DNA of 64,000 nucleotides, taken from Nitzschia sp. pyKryTriq1. Taxonomy: Eukaryota; Bacillariophyta; Bacillariophyceae; Bacillariales; Bacillariaceae. This document shows, one piece after another, positions 32,410-42,685 of the stretch. The position numbers were made by a program, and so were the translations under genes. The notes under the pieces were generated by a model that was not told where the DNA came from, searched no databases, and saw nothing but the letters and a program-made list of their open reading frames with translations. The stretch's first letter is position 1. Every line of letters starts with the position of its first letter. The DNA lies in the NCBI GenBank assembly GCA_956465555.1, contig OY101116.1:2418001-2482000 (forward strand), read 5' to 3'.

Positions 32410-33525
32410 GGTCAAACTTTGATGACGTTTTTACGAAAAGAAATAATTTTTATGGCGGAAAGAATAATGCGGACGAGAGACGAGAGGAGAAGCTGGATGG
32501 TGCGAGCGATGCATGGATGACCGAGCGAATAATAACACAGGTGGTGTACCCCTGCCGTACCGGTACATTAGGTGGTCGGCATTGAAAATTGAAAGTCGTC
32601 GGCATTCGGCATGTTGGCTGGCGGGATGCAAGGACACACAAATTCCGGAGGGCGAACGGCAGTAGTACTGGTACTGGTACCGTACCCCACAAGTACTGTA
32701 CCAGGTACAAGTACTATGGATACGCTCCCGCTGTAGACCGCAGGTCTACCGGTACTGCTTAACTTGTACAAGTGTACCGTAGGAAACGGCCACCGTCCGT
32801 CCGCGTGTCTCTCGTATCGTGCGTCGGCGAATGATTTCCGAATTTTGCTGACCGGTACCTGGTACCTGGTACCTGGTACTTGTAGCGAGCCTCGCGCGAT
32901 AAGGAGTACTACAAGTACTGTACACTTGTAACTGGTACAGTACCAGGTACGGTACCGGCGTTATCCTTGGTACCGTTATGTGCAGTACTCATACTCGTGT
33001 ACAGAACCGCATTCAAAGAAGAAAGGGGGCGGGGATGTCGCCATCCCCGACCCACCCCCGTAAAATGAAATAAATATGATCCAAGACTGGATGGGTGAGG
33101 CGGCTGGTGGCGCAATGAGCATGATCACTGATGTCTGGACACAGCACGAGTAGGACCGGGAGTACCAGTACGAGTAAGTATGATAGTACCTGGTACAGTA
33201 CGAGTACTCCCCGCCTCTCTAACCATGGTACTGTAGGAGAAGTACCGGTACTAACTCTCGTACGAATACCAATGCTCCAAGAGCTTATTCACATTGCTAT
33301 CGTCGAAGAACAGTATTCACTCTTACTCTCCAAGTAGTATACTACGAAGCCCTACTTTCTCAACCCAGGCATCGAATCATCATCGTCCGTCTTCTCCTGG
33401 CCAAAGGTCTCCTCTGTGAGTGAGTCGTCGTTGATCGACAATCGTTGCAAGTGAATACCAGCCTTCATAAAATTTCTCATCCATCTTTATCTTGTCATAC
33501 AGATTTCATCCTTGATCAATCCATC
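32410..33525. other. Divergent intergenic gap, palindrome-rich
   Basis: No gene. 32560-33260 is one of the densest GTAC/CCGG tracts, including three tandem GGTACCT heptamers near 32853-32880. A probable splice acceptor (CTTGTCATACAG near 33501) suggests a 5' UTR intron for the next plus-strand gene. Confidence 0.45.
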
Positions 33526-34191
33526 ATGCAAAATCCTTCGCACTATTACGACGACTCCTCTGAGACGGAGGACATGGAGCTCCAGACCGGAACTAGTCGA
33601 ATGGAAAGTACTAGGAGTACCGGCGACGACATTCGCATCCTCGAACATCCAGGTACCAACGGGGTTGAGAGCACCGAAGACCGTTCGGCAAACTCAACGC
33701 CTAGCGCATCCAAGGCAACGACGAAGAGTCGCTCCTTCCATGAGCCTGCTACCTTCAACGACAACTCAGTCGCTTTGGATAGCCAAGGATCGATGACGAT
33801 GGATGATGATGATTCCAAGGGAAAAGACGATGATGACCACCCTGGGAACAACGCCGGCGACGCTGGTGCGACTACCGAATTTGATGCCATCGCTCGAGAT
33901 GCAGCGCTTCTCCTCGACAAGAAACTGGAAGACAACCGGGATTGGGTGAAAAAGCTTCTTCATGAGATGACAGCGTACGCCAAGACGCTCTCTGAAGTCC
34001 ATGCGGAATACGCAAGAATCCAGCGCCTTGAACACGAGGAGTCGCAGCGTCTGGACCAAGTCGAGCCTGACGTCCAAGGAGCCACAAGCCACTTGCTTCA
34101 AAATCATATGTTTGGTGGAATGGCGAATCAATTGAGTGTAGGCGACAGCACTACCACCTTGGGTTCCAAGCGAAAGTCAGACCAAGCGTAG
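33526..34191 (+). CDS. Small acidic protein, unknown
   Basis: ATG at 33526 (MQNPSHYYDDSSETED) to TAG gives 221 residues; the frame is open 27 codons further up, but that includes a probable splice acceptor. The first 130 residues are Ser/Thr/Asp-rich and probably disordered. Residues about 130-205 form a helix with heptad-like spacing (AIARDAALLLDKKLEDNRDW, VKKLLHEMTAYAKTLSEVHA, EYARIQRLEHEESQRLDQ), a likely coiled coil. The end (GSKRKSD) has a short basic patch. I do not recognise the family. Its reading frame, codon use and the AT-rich UTRs support a real gene, but the function cannot be given. Confidence 0.6.
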   Translation: MQNPSHYYDDSSETEDMELQTGTSRMESTRSTGDDIRILEHPGTNGVESTEDRSANSTPSASKATTKSRSFHEPATFNDNSVALDSQGSMTMDDDDSKGKDDDDHPGNNAGDAGATTEFDAIARDAALLLDKKLEDNRDWVKKLLHEMTAYAKTLSEVHAEYARIQRLEHEESQRLDQVEPDVQGATSHLLQNHMFGGMANQLSVGDSTTTLGSKRKSDQA

Positions 34192-34356
34192 GGTGCCTCG
34201 TTTCTTGTACTACGAAGCAAGATTGCGGGAGTGCGAATACAGTGAGAGGCGGCATCCCATGAGGCTGCAACCTGGGTGTTACTGCATGTCCTCCTGCCTC
34301 CCAGAGCTATTCATGTCGATCGATACATTCCTTGCAAACATATCCAAATAGGTCGA

Positions 34357-35214
34357 CTAGAAGTTGAGTTTCCCACCAAATCTTGTTTCGTACTCGTAGT
34401 CCCACCGATCCCAGACAAAGCCGAGAGAGTTCAGTTGCTCGATCTGTTCGTCTGATAGCGTCGAATGCTCGCCAGAAGCCTTGCGCTTGAACTTCTTGCG
34501 TACGCTACTGACCCAGTTTGCTAGTTTTTGGTTTGGATGTGATATGGGCACGCAGCAATCACCATTTTTCATTCTGTATTCCTCAAGCTCATTACACCTC
34601 ATATCCCAATTGCGTTCATGGGAGTTTTTATACCAGTCTGGGTCCAATGCAGCCAAGGCCGAAACTTTGGCGTCATCAAGCTTGGACGTAGGCTCTCCTT
34701 GCTTGTACTTGGGATATTCCTGTCGCTGCCGACGGAGGAATGTTGCTAAGGATTGTGGCAGCTTGCCGCGGAACAGCCCATGGGCTTTCAAGTCTTCGTA
34801 TCGCAACCACCACGCATCTTTTTCGCGCCGATTCCTGTTGGATACGCTGGTCGCATCCCAGCAAAAGCCAATGTCATCGAGTATCTTTACTTTCTCTTCT
34901 GTCATGGAGCACGGCGCTTCATTGGCACAAAACTTCTGATATTGAGCTCGCTGCTTGTTTACCCAATTTCCCAGCGCAGGATTTTCGGCGTAGCGCTTAG
35001 GCACAAGTGTATCACCGTATTTGTTGCGATATTCAATTAGTTCGTTGGCACGATCAATCCATGTCGCTCTAGTTGACACGGGGGCTACAACCGAGCCTTT
35101 GCTTTGCCCAACGGAACACAGCAACATGGAATCAGACGGCATAGGGCCAAATAAACATAAGAAGACAAATACCAGGAGGACACACAGCTCCATGGTTTGT
35201 CGATTCCTGTTCAT
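34357..35214 (-). CDS. Helicase-associated (HA) domain protein with signal peptide
   Basis: ATG at 35214 gives 285 residues. The first 30 (MNRNRQTMELCVLLVFVFLC then LFGPMPSDSM) form a clear signal peptide or anchor. The rest holds about three HA-type repeats of 60-75 residues with the usual W-----L--Y---G---VP and LG-WV--QR--Y patterns: WIDRANELIEYRNKYGDTLV with NPALGNWVNKQRAQYQKF, WWLRYEDLKAHGLFRGKLPQ with LATFLRRQRQEYPKYKQGE, and WDMRCNELEEYRMKNGDCCV with NQKLANWVSSVRKKFKR and LNSLGFVWDRWDYEYE. HA repeats are named for occurring beside helicases, but as stand-alone proteins they are, to my knowledge, abundant and uncharacterised in diatoms. Here the leader suggests the secretory pathway. 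No plastid ASAF-type motif follows the leader. Confidence 0.8.
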   Translation of the reverse strand: MNRNRQTMELCVLLVFVFLCLFGPMPSDSMLLCSVGQSKGSVVAPVSTRATWIDRANELIEYRNKYGDTLVPKRYAENPALGNWVNKQRAQYQKFCANEAPCSMTEEKVKILDDIGFCWDATSVSNRNRREKDAWWLRYEDLKAHGLFRGKLPQSLATFLRRQRQEYPKYKQGEPTSKLDDAKVSALAALDPDWYKNSHERNWDMRCNELEEYRMKNGDCCVPISHPNQKLANWVSSVRKKFKRKASGEHSTLSDEQIEQLNSLGFVWDRWDYEYETRFGGKLNF

Positions 35215-36669
35215 GCTCCGCTGCTCTTTCCGGAATTTCAACACTGAATTACTCCGAATAGTCGTCGTACTCGTATGCAACAAGGCAGCAAAAAATAAAA
35301 AGATCCTTGCTTGTATAAACCTGGTGGTTGTTTTGCTTCGAATACAAACTGAATCGCAACTGACACTTCGGAGAATCAGTTTCGCTGGTCCACCAGAATA
35401 CCGGTACTGTAGCAAGGTATCAACAACAACCACCGGTCAGTTATATCAAAGTGCGGACAATCACTTGGCTTGTGGTTTTTATGTGTCAAGTTGTTGATGG
35501 TTGATGTCTGTTGCATCTCTGTCCTCGGTCGTTTGTTGCGCGTGTCTTGTCTCTACGGCGAAGTACGCAGTAGTCTACGGTAGGTACTCTACCGGTAGAA
35601 GAGAGGGAGACAGTTGTTGTTGTTGTTGTTTTCAAGCTCCAGTGGTATTGAGCTTGCCTAGCGTAGGATATCAATCCCGACAGAGGCTCGCCACCACCTA
35701 GCCTGGTCTGGTTGGACTACCGCTCATTTTAGCGTCATCTGTCATCTCACTACTAGCCGGCGGGCTTGCTTAGTTCGGGATATCGATCCCAGCAGAGGCC
35801 CGGCGGGTTTTCCTTTTTGATGTTAAGTACAGAAGGCGCAAGTGTGCCACGCTCGCAGTATCGTTAATGGGTGTCTGCTAGTGTCACGGCGGGGTACATG
35901 AGTCCGTGCAGAGAGATTCGCGATGATAGGCCTGCCCTGCTTGCGACACAGGGGGGCCTGCGCCGCCTGCGCATCAGGAGTTGAGTCCGTGTATCTGCGT
36001 CAGCATTGAGTCACACAAGGTGGCTGGACAGATCGGACTCTTAAACGTAAATATTGGGCTTGAGTGTAACGACAAACAGCATAGAAAGCTGTCATCGCGC
36101 GACGATTCGAACTCAGGGCCTCACTGATCCTCCCAAATCAGTTCACCACCTGAGCTACGTAACCCTTGAGGGAGACAGTACAACCAGTACTGTACGAGTA
36201 CCACCATACGCGCGTACTACCGCACTTTAGTCGCGACTAGCTCGAGTGCAACAAAAATCCCTTTTCGGACTACATACAGGAATTGACCTTCGTTACGGTT
36301 TCAGTTCAATAACAAGCATCATCTTCAATTGAAGTACAAGTATATAGCATCAGGATTATCATGTAACACGTATCACCAAGAGGCTCTAGAGTATGGATCA
36401 TCTACACAATGGTACAGGATCTGCACCATCTCTTGTCTAGCCAAAGCCACTGCTAAAACAACTCCCACTACAAGTACTTTCCGAGAGAAACGAAGAGTAT
36501 ACATGGTAGTTATTGTGTACGGCGTATGATGGCCCCTTTATCTCTTTTCAAAAAACTAATAGGACAAAAATGAATAAATGTATCATGTCGCGTGAATTGC
36601 ACTGTGCAGAGTATAACGCTTCCCCAGTGGACAAGTGAAGATGCGGCTGCCACCTGTCAATACCAAAAT
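35215..36669. other. Intergenic gap with tRNA-like relics
   Basis: No protein gene is supported. It contains two related 41-43-bp units (35652-35692 and 35764-35806, sharing GCTTGC-TAG, GGATATC-ATCCC and CAGAGGC), a hairpin ACAGC/GCTGT next to 36080, and the tRNA-like sequence at 36096-36165. A GTTGTTGTTGTT run lies at about 35613-35630. Confidence 0.5.
36096..36165 (-). other. tRNA-like sequence with A and B boxes (pseudo-tRNA or SINE-type head)
   Basis: Read on the minus strand it begins GGGTTACG and then has TAGCTCAGGTGG (A box, 36158-36147) and AGTTCGAATCG (B box, about 36114-36104) at normal tRNA spacing. Between them ACTGAT and ATCAGT form a perfect 6-bp stem around an 8-nt loop TTGGGAGG, one base longer than a standard anticodon loop. 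The T stem and acceptor stem do not pair well. So RNA polymerase III boxes are kept, but the fold is not that of a working tRNA. Confidence 0.5.
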
Positions 36670-38377
36670 TTAGACGACGGCGAGTGGCGGCTTGCAGCCT
36701 TCTAGTAGTCCCTCCCCTTCCTTTGAAATCTCAACAATTTCACCAGTTTCCTTATCGACCACTTGGTCTTCCCCATACAAAAGTCCCCGATGTCCTTTGA
36801 TGGAAATGAAAATACTCAGGAAAGCCGATGCAATAATGGAGCCGCCCATGATATTGAATGCTTGGTTGTAATTTAACTCGCGAAAGCCGAGACCAAAGCA
36901 CACAGCACCCACATTGCCACCAGCTCCTACAATGCCAGATACTGACCCGGTAAATGGAGGTTTCACATATGGAACGATGCCAAACGAAGTTCCTTCGGCG
37001 CTTTGAACAAACAAGGAAAACAACACGAGCACGATGACAGCTCCTGCCAATGTATCAGTCTCAGCAAAGACCAGGACGGCTATTCCTTCGAACAACAATA
37101 GGACGGCCTGCGCAATGATTCGCCCTCGCATGCCCATCGTCTCATTCAAAGTATCGCTGAGGACACCCCCAAGGCCGCGTGCAAATAAATTCATCCATCC
37201 AAAAATTGACGCAATAGCACCGGCTGATTCCGCGGATTGACCGAAAACATCCTGCACAACAACAAATGATAATCAAGAGGTAAGTACACGTGCATCAGCA
37301 TTTTACAGCAAACATAACCCTTTTAATCGTACCCGAAAATAGAGAGATGCTGCGTTGTTCATGGTCAGTTCGACCCCAAAGCAGCATGCATATTGAATGA
37401 AAAGGATCCATGTGTTCCGATCCAGAGACGCCGCGCAAAATGACTGCATTGCGGACACTTCTCCCATCGCATGGTTTTTCTTCAGTTCATGATAATTTCC
37501 TTTGGGAGAGTCGTCACTGATAAATAAGACGACGACCCCGGTTGTGAATGCAACGGCCGCTGGGACAATAGAAACTGTTCGCCAAGCCCGCTCCGCATCA
37601 CCATCATACATTGTCGTGAAGAGTGGAAATAAAAATGATCCCATGACAATCTGTGTAACTGATGCACCGAGATTCCCCCAACCTGCAACCAAGGCATTGG
37701 CAGTACCGACGACTTCCTTGGTAAACATTCGAGATGTCCAGTATTGGCACATTACAAAGGTACCTCCAGCCAATCCAATGAACGCTCTCAGAATGACGAG
37801 ACCCTGCGATGATTGTACAAGCCCAGTACAGGCAGTAGGAATCGAAGCCCCACACAAAACAAGTGTGAAAAGAATCCGAGCCCCGTATTTGTCGCAGAGT
37901 GGTCCCAAAATGAAACGAACGAGAATTGTACCGCCCACTCCAGCAATCGATGAGTTCCATAACTGTTGCTTTGACAAACCCAAAGTCTGCTGGATTGCAG
38001 GGAGGAGAGGTGCAATAGCGAACCAAATGAAAAACGCGACGAAGAAAGACCACCTGAAAATTCAATGAGAAGAGTAAGCGACTGTGCGGTTCGGCTCATC
38101 AGTAGAAAATGCGTCGAGATAACACGACCTCCGTACCATGAGCAGTGAAAAGCCCGCATGTGCGGTCGGCTGAAACTACAAAGCTGGATCTCTCTGGCCT
38201 TGTCGTCTTGATCCGGGTCGACTTCAAGTTCATAACTCGAGTACTTCTTCCAAGTCGAAGCGACCTGATGATATGTTGAGAATGGAGCCGTGTTAGAAGC
38301 GAAAGAAAATTCTGCTCACGTTTCATATCGGTTCGTAACCTTCGAGTACTCACTTGAGGGGTGTCGTTGTCGGCCAT
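36670..38377 (-). CDS. NRT2: NRT2/NNP-family nitrate transporter, four exons
   Basis: Exons 38377-38354 (only 8 codons, MADNDTPQ), 38264-38137, 38053-37333, 37251-36670; introns of 89, 83 and 81 bp follow GT-AG; 484 residues. NRT2 is a major-facilitator proton-coupled high-affinity nitrate importer of the plasma membrane. The family is unmistakable: SFSRPHMRAFHCSWWSFFVA, FFIWFAIAPLLPAIQQTLGL, GTILVRFILGPLCDKYGAR, the nitrate signature in LVAGWGNLGASVTQIVMG, and later ASIFGWMNLFARGLGGVLSD and SGIVGAGGNVGAVCFGLGFR. About twelve membrane segments are present. The C-terminal tail (KETGEIVEISKEGEG) is acidic and cytosolic. Diatom NRT2 genes are generally repressed by ammonium and induced by nitrate or nitrogen lack; two large palindromes lie upstream (see below). 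Confidence 0.95.
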
Positions 38378-38683
38378 CGTTCTATTGATGCTTGATTGCA
38401 GATTGCACGATTCTAACTATCGACAAATTCAGAAGCAAGTTTGAACCTTGTAAATCGAGTTTCAGATAGATGTGATGAAAAGAAAGAGGAAGATTGATGG
38501 ATGCCCAGGATACCGCAATTGGTGCGTGTGAGGTGTGAGAAGAGATAGAGCGTAGATCAGGGACCGGTGGGGCACGGTACATTACGTACAGGTGCTGTAC
38601 TAGTACAGTAGAGCGTAAACGGAACGCGAAGAAAACACAGATGGAGGGAAAAACCCAGAACATGCAGAAGATAGAAGTTGTTT

Positions 38684-38717
38684 CGAGAATGTCATCTTCC
38701 GGAAGATGACCTTCTCG
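38684..38717. promoter_or_regulatory. 34-bp inverted repeat upstream of NRT2
   Basis: Core GTCATCTTCCGGAAGATGAC (38691-38710) is a perfect 20-bp palindrome. After one mismatched pair it continues CGAGAA/TTCTCG on both sides. It lies about 310 bp upstream of the NRT2 start codon. Confidence 0.8.
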
Positions 38718-39044
38718 TTGTTACGGCTGGTGGATCCAGCCGGCCGCCGTACTGTACCGGTATGCACACGTACGAGTAACCCTGCTTCGTATTATGCACA
38801 AAATGTCAAGATTCTGAGTCGAGCATATGTAATTTGGTCATAACTGTTTTGATGATATCTGGTAGGGCCCGTTCTGTTTGTCATTCTGTAAATACCACAC
38901 GTCAATTGGCCGATCCGTGATTCGGACTCGACCCTGCCGCAGCGGTACCAGTAGGAGCATCCCGGGAATTTTCCGAAACAAAAAAATGGCGCGTTTTGTA
39001 GCGCTTATTGCCGCTCCAATAGTACTAGACCACCAGGTCGAAGA

Positions 39045-39068
39045 TTATTTCTTCGTACGAAGAAATAA
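39045..39068. promoter_or_regulatory. 24-bp perfect palindrome
   Basis: Centred on TTCTTCGTACGAAGAA with 12 paired bases on each side and no spacer. About 670 bp upstream of the NRT2 start; it is also far upstream of nothing else on the plus strand. Confidence 0.8.
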
Positions 39069-39865
39069 CATTCAACCGTCTCGTGTCCTAGCGATGGAAC
39101 TGTATTAAGGCCTCGTACCAAAAATATTTTAGGGATTTTGGTTCGACTTGCCGGATTGGTCATTTTGGAATCTCACGGTGCTGGAATTTTTGAATCAGCA
39201 ATCTAAAATGAACAAGAATAATCAATAGAGATTCCATCATGAATTTTTTATATGTTATCCATGTACTTAGATCATATAAATGATAACTCCATTTGTTGGA
39301 TTTGGATCTTTGCTCTCGCCGATCAGTCTTGGAACTGCTGGATCCAATTAATCATATCTTCCGCGATGAAGATACTGATATTCGCTCCCAACTGTCTATA
39401 TCTCTATCCCACATTCTTTCCTGTTATGGTAGCTTTTCGTTCCGTTTAGGGAATCACAATCGTTGGATTGTATTGTTCATTCTTCATGTATAGTAAACAA
39501 TAGTTTCCGCTGGAACGTCGCTTCCAAGACTACCGTCCGATTGAATCGCAGACTCATCCGATTGGATCTCCATTTGGGACTGTTTCTGTACATCGCGAAT
39601 CCAATTCACGACATAAGACCTCCGGGCTAGAAATAAAATAATGTTCGACTAGTCCGACTGAATCCGTAATACATATGCCGACTTAGTACGGAATGTACTG
39701 TACCGGGAGTATCGTACTACTCTACTACTGGTACCGGTAGTGTAGCAGAGCGTAGACTGCCGACCTACCGGTACCGTACAGTACCACATCTGTCTCCAGA
39801 AGTAAGTAGTGTTCATAACATGCAGTTTATTCTAGAATTTTTTGATGTGTATTCGTACGAGTAGT

Positions 39866-41879
39866 TTAGATAATCTCAACAGTTTGGAATTCCCTTGGCT
39901 CCATTGAAGGCGTGTTGGAGCTTCCTGGCGATTGCATATCCACCGTTTCTTCCGCCACTACTCCCGAACCACTCTGTGTGTCCACATCCATTGGATCTTC
40001 CTTCAGTGGATCTTCTTGCTTCGCGGTGGAAGCAAAGTGTTTTCGCAAAAGGGCCCCACCGACCAAAGCGACCAGAAGCAACAAGGCGATAGCAAGTAAA
40101 ATCACCAGGCCCTCGTCTTGATCGAGACCGTCTTTGTTGGTGGTACTGGCGCTTGCAAAAGCGTCGGTGTCCAAGAACTCACAGTGAGGACCCTTGAATC
40201 CCTTGGTGCAAGTGCAACCAGGGTGTCTAAGGTAGCCACAGAAAGCAAATATTAACAGGGAACGAAGGTATGTGAGTACACCAATCATCAAACGACCGTG
40301 TAGATAGAGTAGTCCGCTGGTCGATATACAATTTACTTACGGCTCGTTGTCTCCCACCCTAGCGTTGCACTTTCCATTATTAACGCAGAACGCAAAATTC
40401 GCCTTTCCGACTCCTGGCTTGCCATTCTTTGTACAGAGATCAGTACTTGTGTACTGGCAAAATCTTCCAGCGTATTGTTCGTTCGAAGTGTCGGCTTCGT
40501 CGCAATCACAGGTGTGTTTAGCTTCTTTTTCAGTCTCCTGATCCCGAACACACTTGGAGCCATGCAAGCAAACATGCTCTCCACCGGGGCAGATTTCGAG
40601 CTGGTGCTCACACTGGATACCAAAATAGCCTTCGGGGCACACGCAGTGCTCCCAAAGACGATGCGTTTCATTGAACTTTTTGAGCTCGTCCCCAAACTGC
40701 TCAAACAACTGATTGTCCTTCTTTCCACTGCGGCACTTTCCACCATTTTGGCATTGCAGTTTGCACTCGTCAACATCCTGGCCGTCGCGGAACTCGCAAA
40801 TCGGACCGTGGAAACCATCGGGGCAGTCGCAGCCAGTGTGCCTGAGGAGCGAGCGAAAATAAAACAAAATGGTTAGCCACTATAGAATCGAGGGCAGAAC
40901 ATTCGTTCGGGAAGTCATCGCTCCAATTTCACACTTACTCCTCCTCCTTGCAGGTTCCGCCATTCACGCAGAACAACTGACCGTTCTCATCAACGGCTTT
41001 GTCGCAATAGGTGGAAGATTCGTTCTCGCAAAACTCTCCCGCAAACGATTTCTCATCGGTGTTGGCAGTCGAGCAGTCACAGGTAAATTCCACATTTCCA
41101 TCCGAGTGCTCCGTCTCCAAGCAGGTGGCCCCGTTGAAGCAAGTATTGTCTCCACACTTGGCTCCCGGGACCTCGCACTTGGGGCCAAAGAATCCTTCCG
41201 GACAATCGCAGTACATAAAGTTGCCATCATGACGCGCCCAAAATTCGCTGTGGATGGCAGTGTCATAGTCCTTGATTCCCAGCTGGCAGTCTCCGCTGTT
41301 CTCGCACTCCAAGTCACAGTCGGGAACAAAACCAGTGTCAAACTCGCAGTGAGGACCACGATGTCCGGTTTTGCACTCACAAGGATACGTTCTGATTTCA
41401 AAGTCATCCTTGCAAGTTCCCTGGTTGGTGCAAAAGATTTCCGTGTCACCGCACTCCGTAGCCCCCTCGACTTCGCAGTATTTTCCAACATACGGCGTAC
41501 CGTTGTGCTCAGCGTCACTGCAGTCGCAAAAGAGCAGATCCGCCTCTACCACTGTTTCGTTCATGCCTTCAATGCACTTGCCGCCGTGGTAACAAAAATG
41601 GTCCGAGTCCTCGCATTTCTCGTACGGGCGATTGCATCGGAGGCCCGCCATGTTTTCGGGACATTCACAGTACCATCCGTTGACGTTTGTCTCCTTGAGG
41701 AAGTCAAAGGCAACGCCGTTTTTGTCTTTGGGGTGAAAGGAAAAGTCAGCGTTGCCTTGAATGCAGGTGGAACCAGGGTGACAATTAATGCTGCAGGTGT
41801 CGGTTTGTGACGAAACCCGAGTGGCAGAGGACAGCAAGAACAACAAGGAAGACCACGAAAGATGATGAATTCGCATCAT
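39866..41879 (-). CDS. EGF-repeat single-pass membrane protein (divergent pair, member A), three exons
   Basis: Exons 41879-40939, 40841-40341, 40226-39866; both introns (97 and 114 bp) interrupt a codon after its second base. The product has 600 residues. A signal peptide (LSWSSLLFLLSSATRVSSQ) leads into a Cys-rich outer region with many EGF-like modules of the C-NGG-C / C-C--G--G--C type: CHPGSTC, WYCECPENMAGLRC, CYHGGKC, YPCECKTGHRGPHCE, CENSGDC, YCDCPEGFFGPKCE, CFNGATC, LFCVNGGTC, CDCPDGFHGPICE, CQNGGKC, CVCPEGYFGIQCE, CTCTKGFKGPHCE. One membrane helix (LVILLAIALLLLVALVGGAL) precedes an acidic cytosolic tail of about 60 residues. EGF-rich proteins act in surface adhesion or recognition; in diatoms some EGF proteins are linked to sex or mastigonemes, but I cannot tie this one to those. 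Confidence 0.88.
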
Positions 41880-42685
41880 GATGATCGATCGACTTGAGTG
41901 GAGTTGAATTGAATTGCAACGATGGATGAGGAGGAATTAGTGCTGATCTACTAGCTAGAGAGTCTTGCTTCTACAACTGCAACTGATGGGATATGATGGT
42001 TGTGTCTTTGTTGTGTTGCTCGTGTTTCGTCTTGGGTGCAGGGAAGCAAGAGGAAGGGAAGGCCTGCGCCAAGCTTTGCTCTCGCATGCATCATGCTTTC
42101 GTTCTTCATCTTCTCGTGCAAAATCATACGAGGAGCACAGTACCAGGTACCGGTACGTACAGTACGTATTCGTATCCTACCTACTGGTACCGGTACATCA
42201 TTACTGCCTCCACAAATCCGACAATGCTGCTCCCCGCCATTTTTCAAGTGGATGTGACTATGTAATGGATGAGATCCACATACAAAATACATATGTTACT
42301 CGTACAAAACAGCGCGCCAGCAGATCATTTGGTTTTGAAACCGAGAACTTGATGGTCTGTCCCTGGTACGGGACGGAATGGAAGGTATTTTGGAGCTAAT
42401 TTAGGCCTTTTCCTTCCCGCCCTTTTTTGCTTGGGGCGGGTGGCGTTGTGACTTCCTTTTTTCTTTCGTTTCCTCTGTGCGTTGTGTTCGATGACCAAGC
42501 ATGATGCATGATGGGCATCAGTTGAGAAGCAAGCAAACAAATGATAATGAATGCCTGAATGTCTCCTTTACGATAGGACCACTATTTCGTTCTACTATAA
42601 TATCCCATTATTACAGTACGACAGGACAAACGAAGCAAATAACTAGCAGACTAAGAATTCAATCCAACGCAAAAGAACATCGTCA
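41880..42685. promoter_or_regulatory. Shared upstream region of the divergent EGF pair
   Basis: 806 bp between the two start codons. GTAC/CCGG words cluster at 42138-42200. No repeat common to both promoters is obvious. Confidence 0.45.

Larger units (their letters stand above)
38378..39865. other. Gap upstream of NRT2 containing two large palindromes
   Basis: No gene is supported. It includes inverted repeats at 38684-38717 and 39045-39068 and a palindrome-rich tract at 39690-39790. The part from 39100 to 39600 is AT-rich and plain. Confidence 0.5.

Noticed and set aside
36096-36165. Functional tRNA-Pro gene
   Set aside because: The anticodon-type loop has eight bases and neither the acceptor nor the T stem pairs, although the internal promoter boxes remain.
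40869-41810. 313-codon plus-strand open frame
   Set aside because: It is antisense to the Cys-rich first exon of the EGF gene; its hydrophobic composition follows from reading Cys/Gly/Asn codons backwards.
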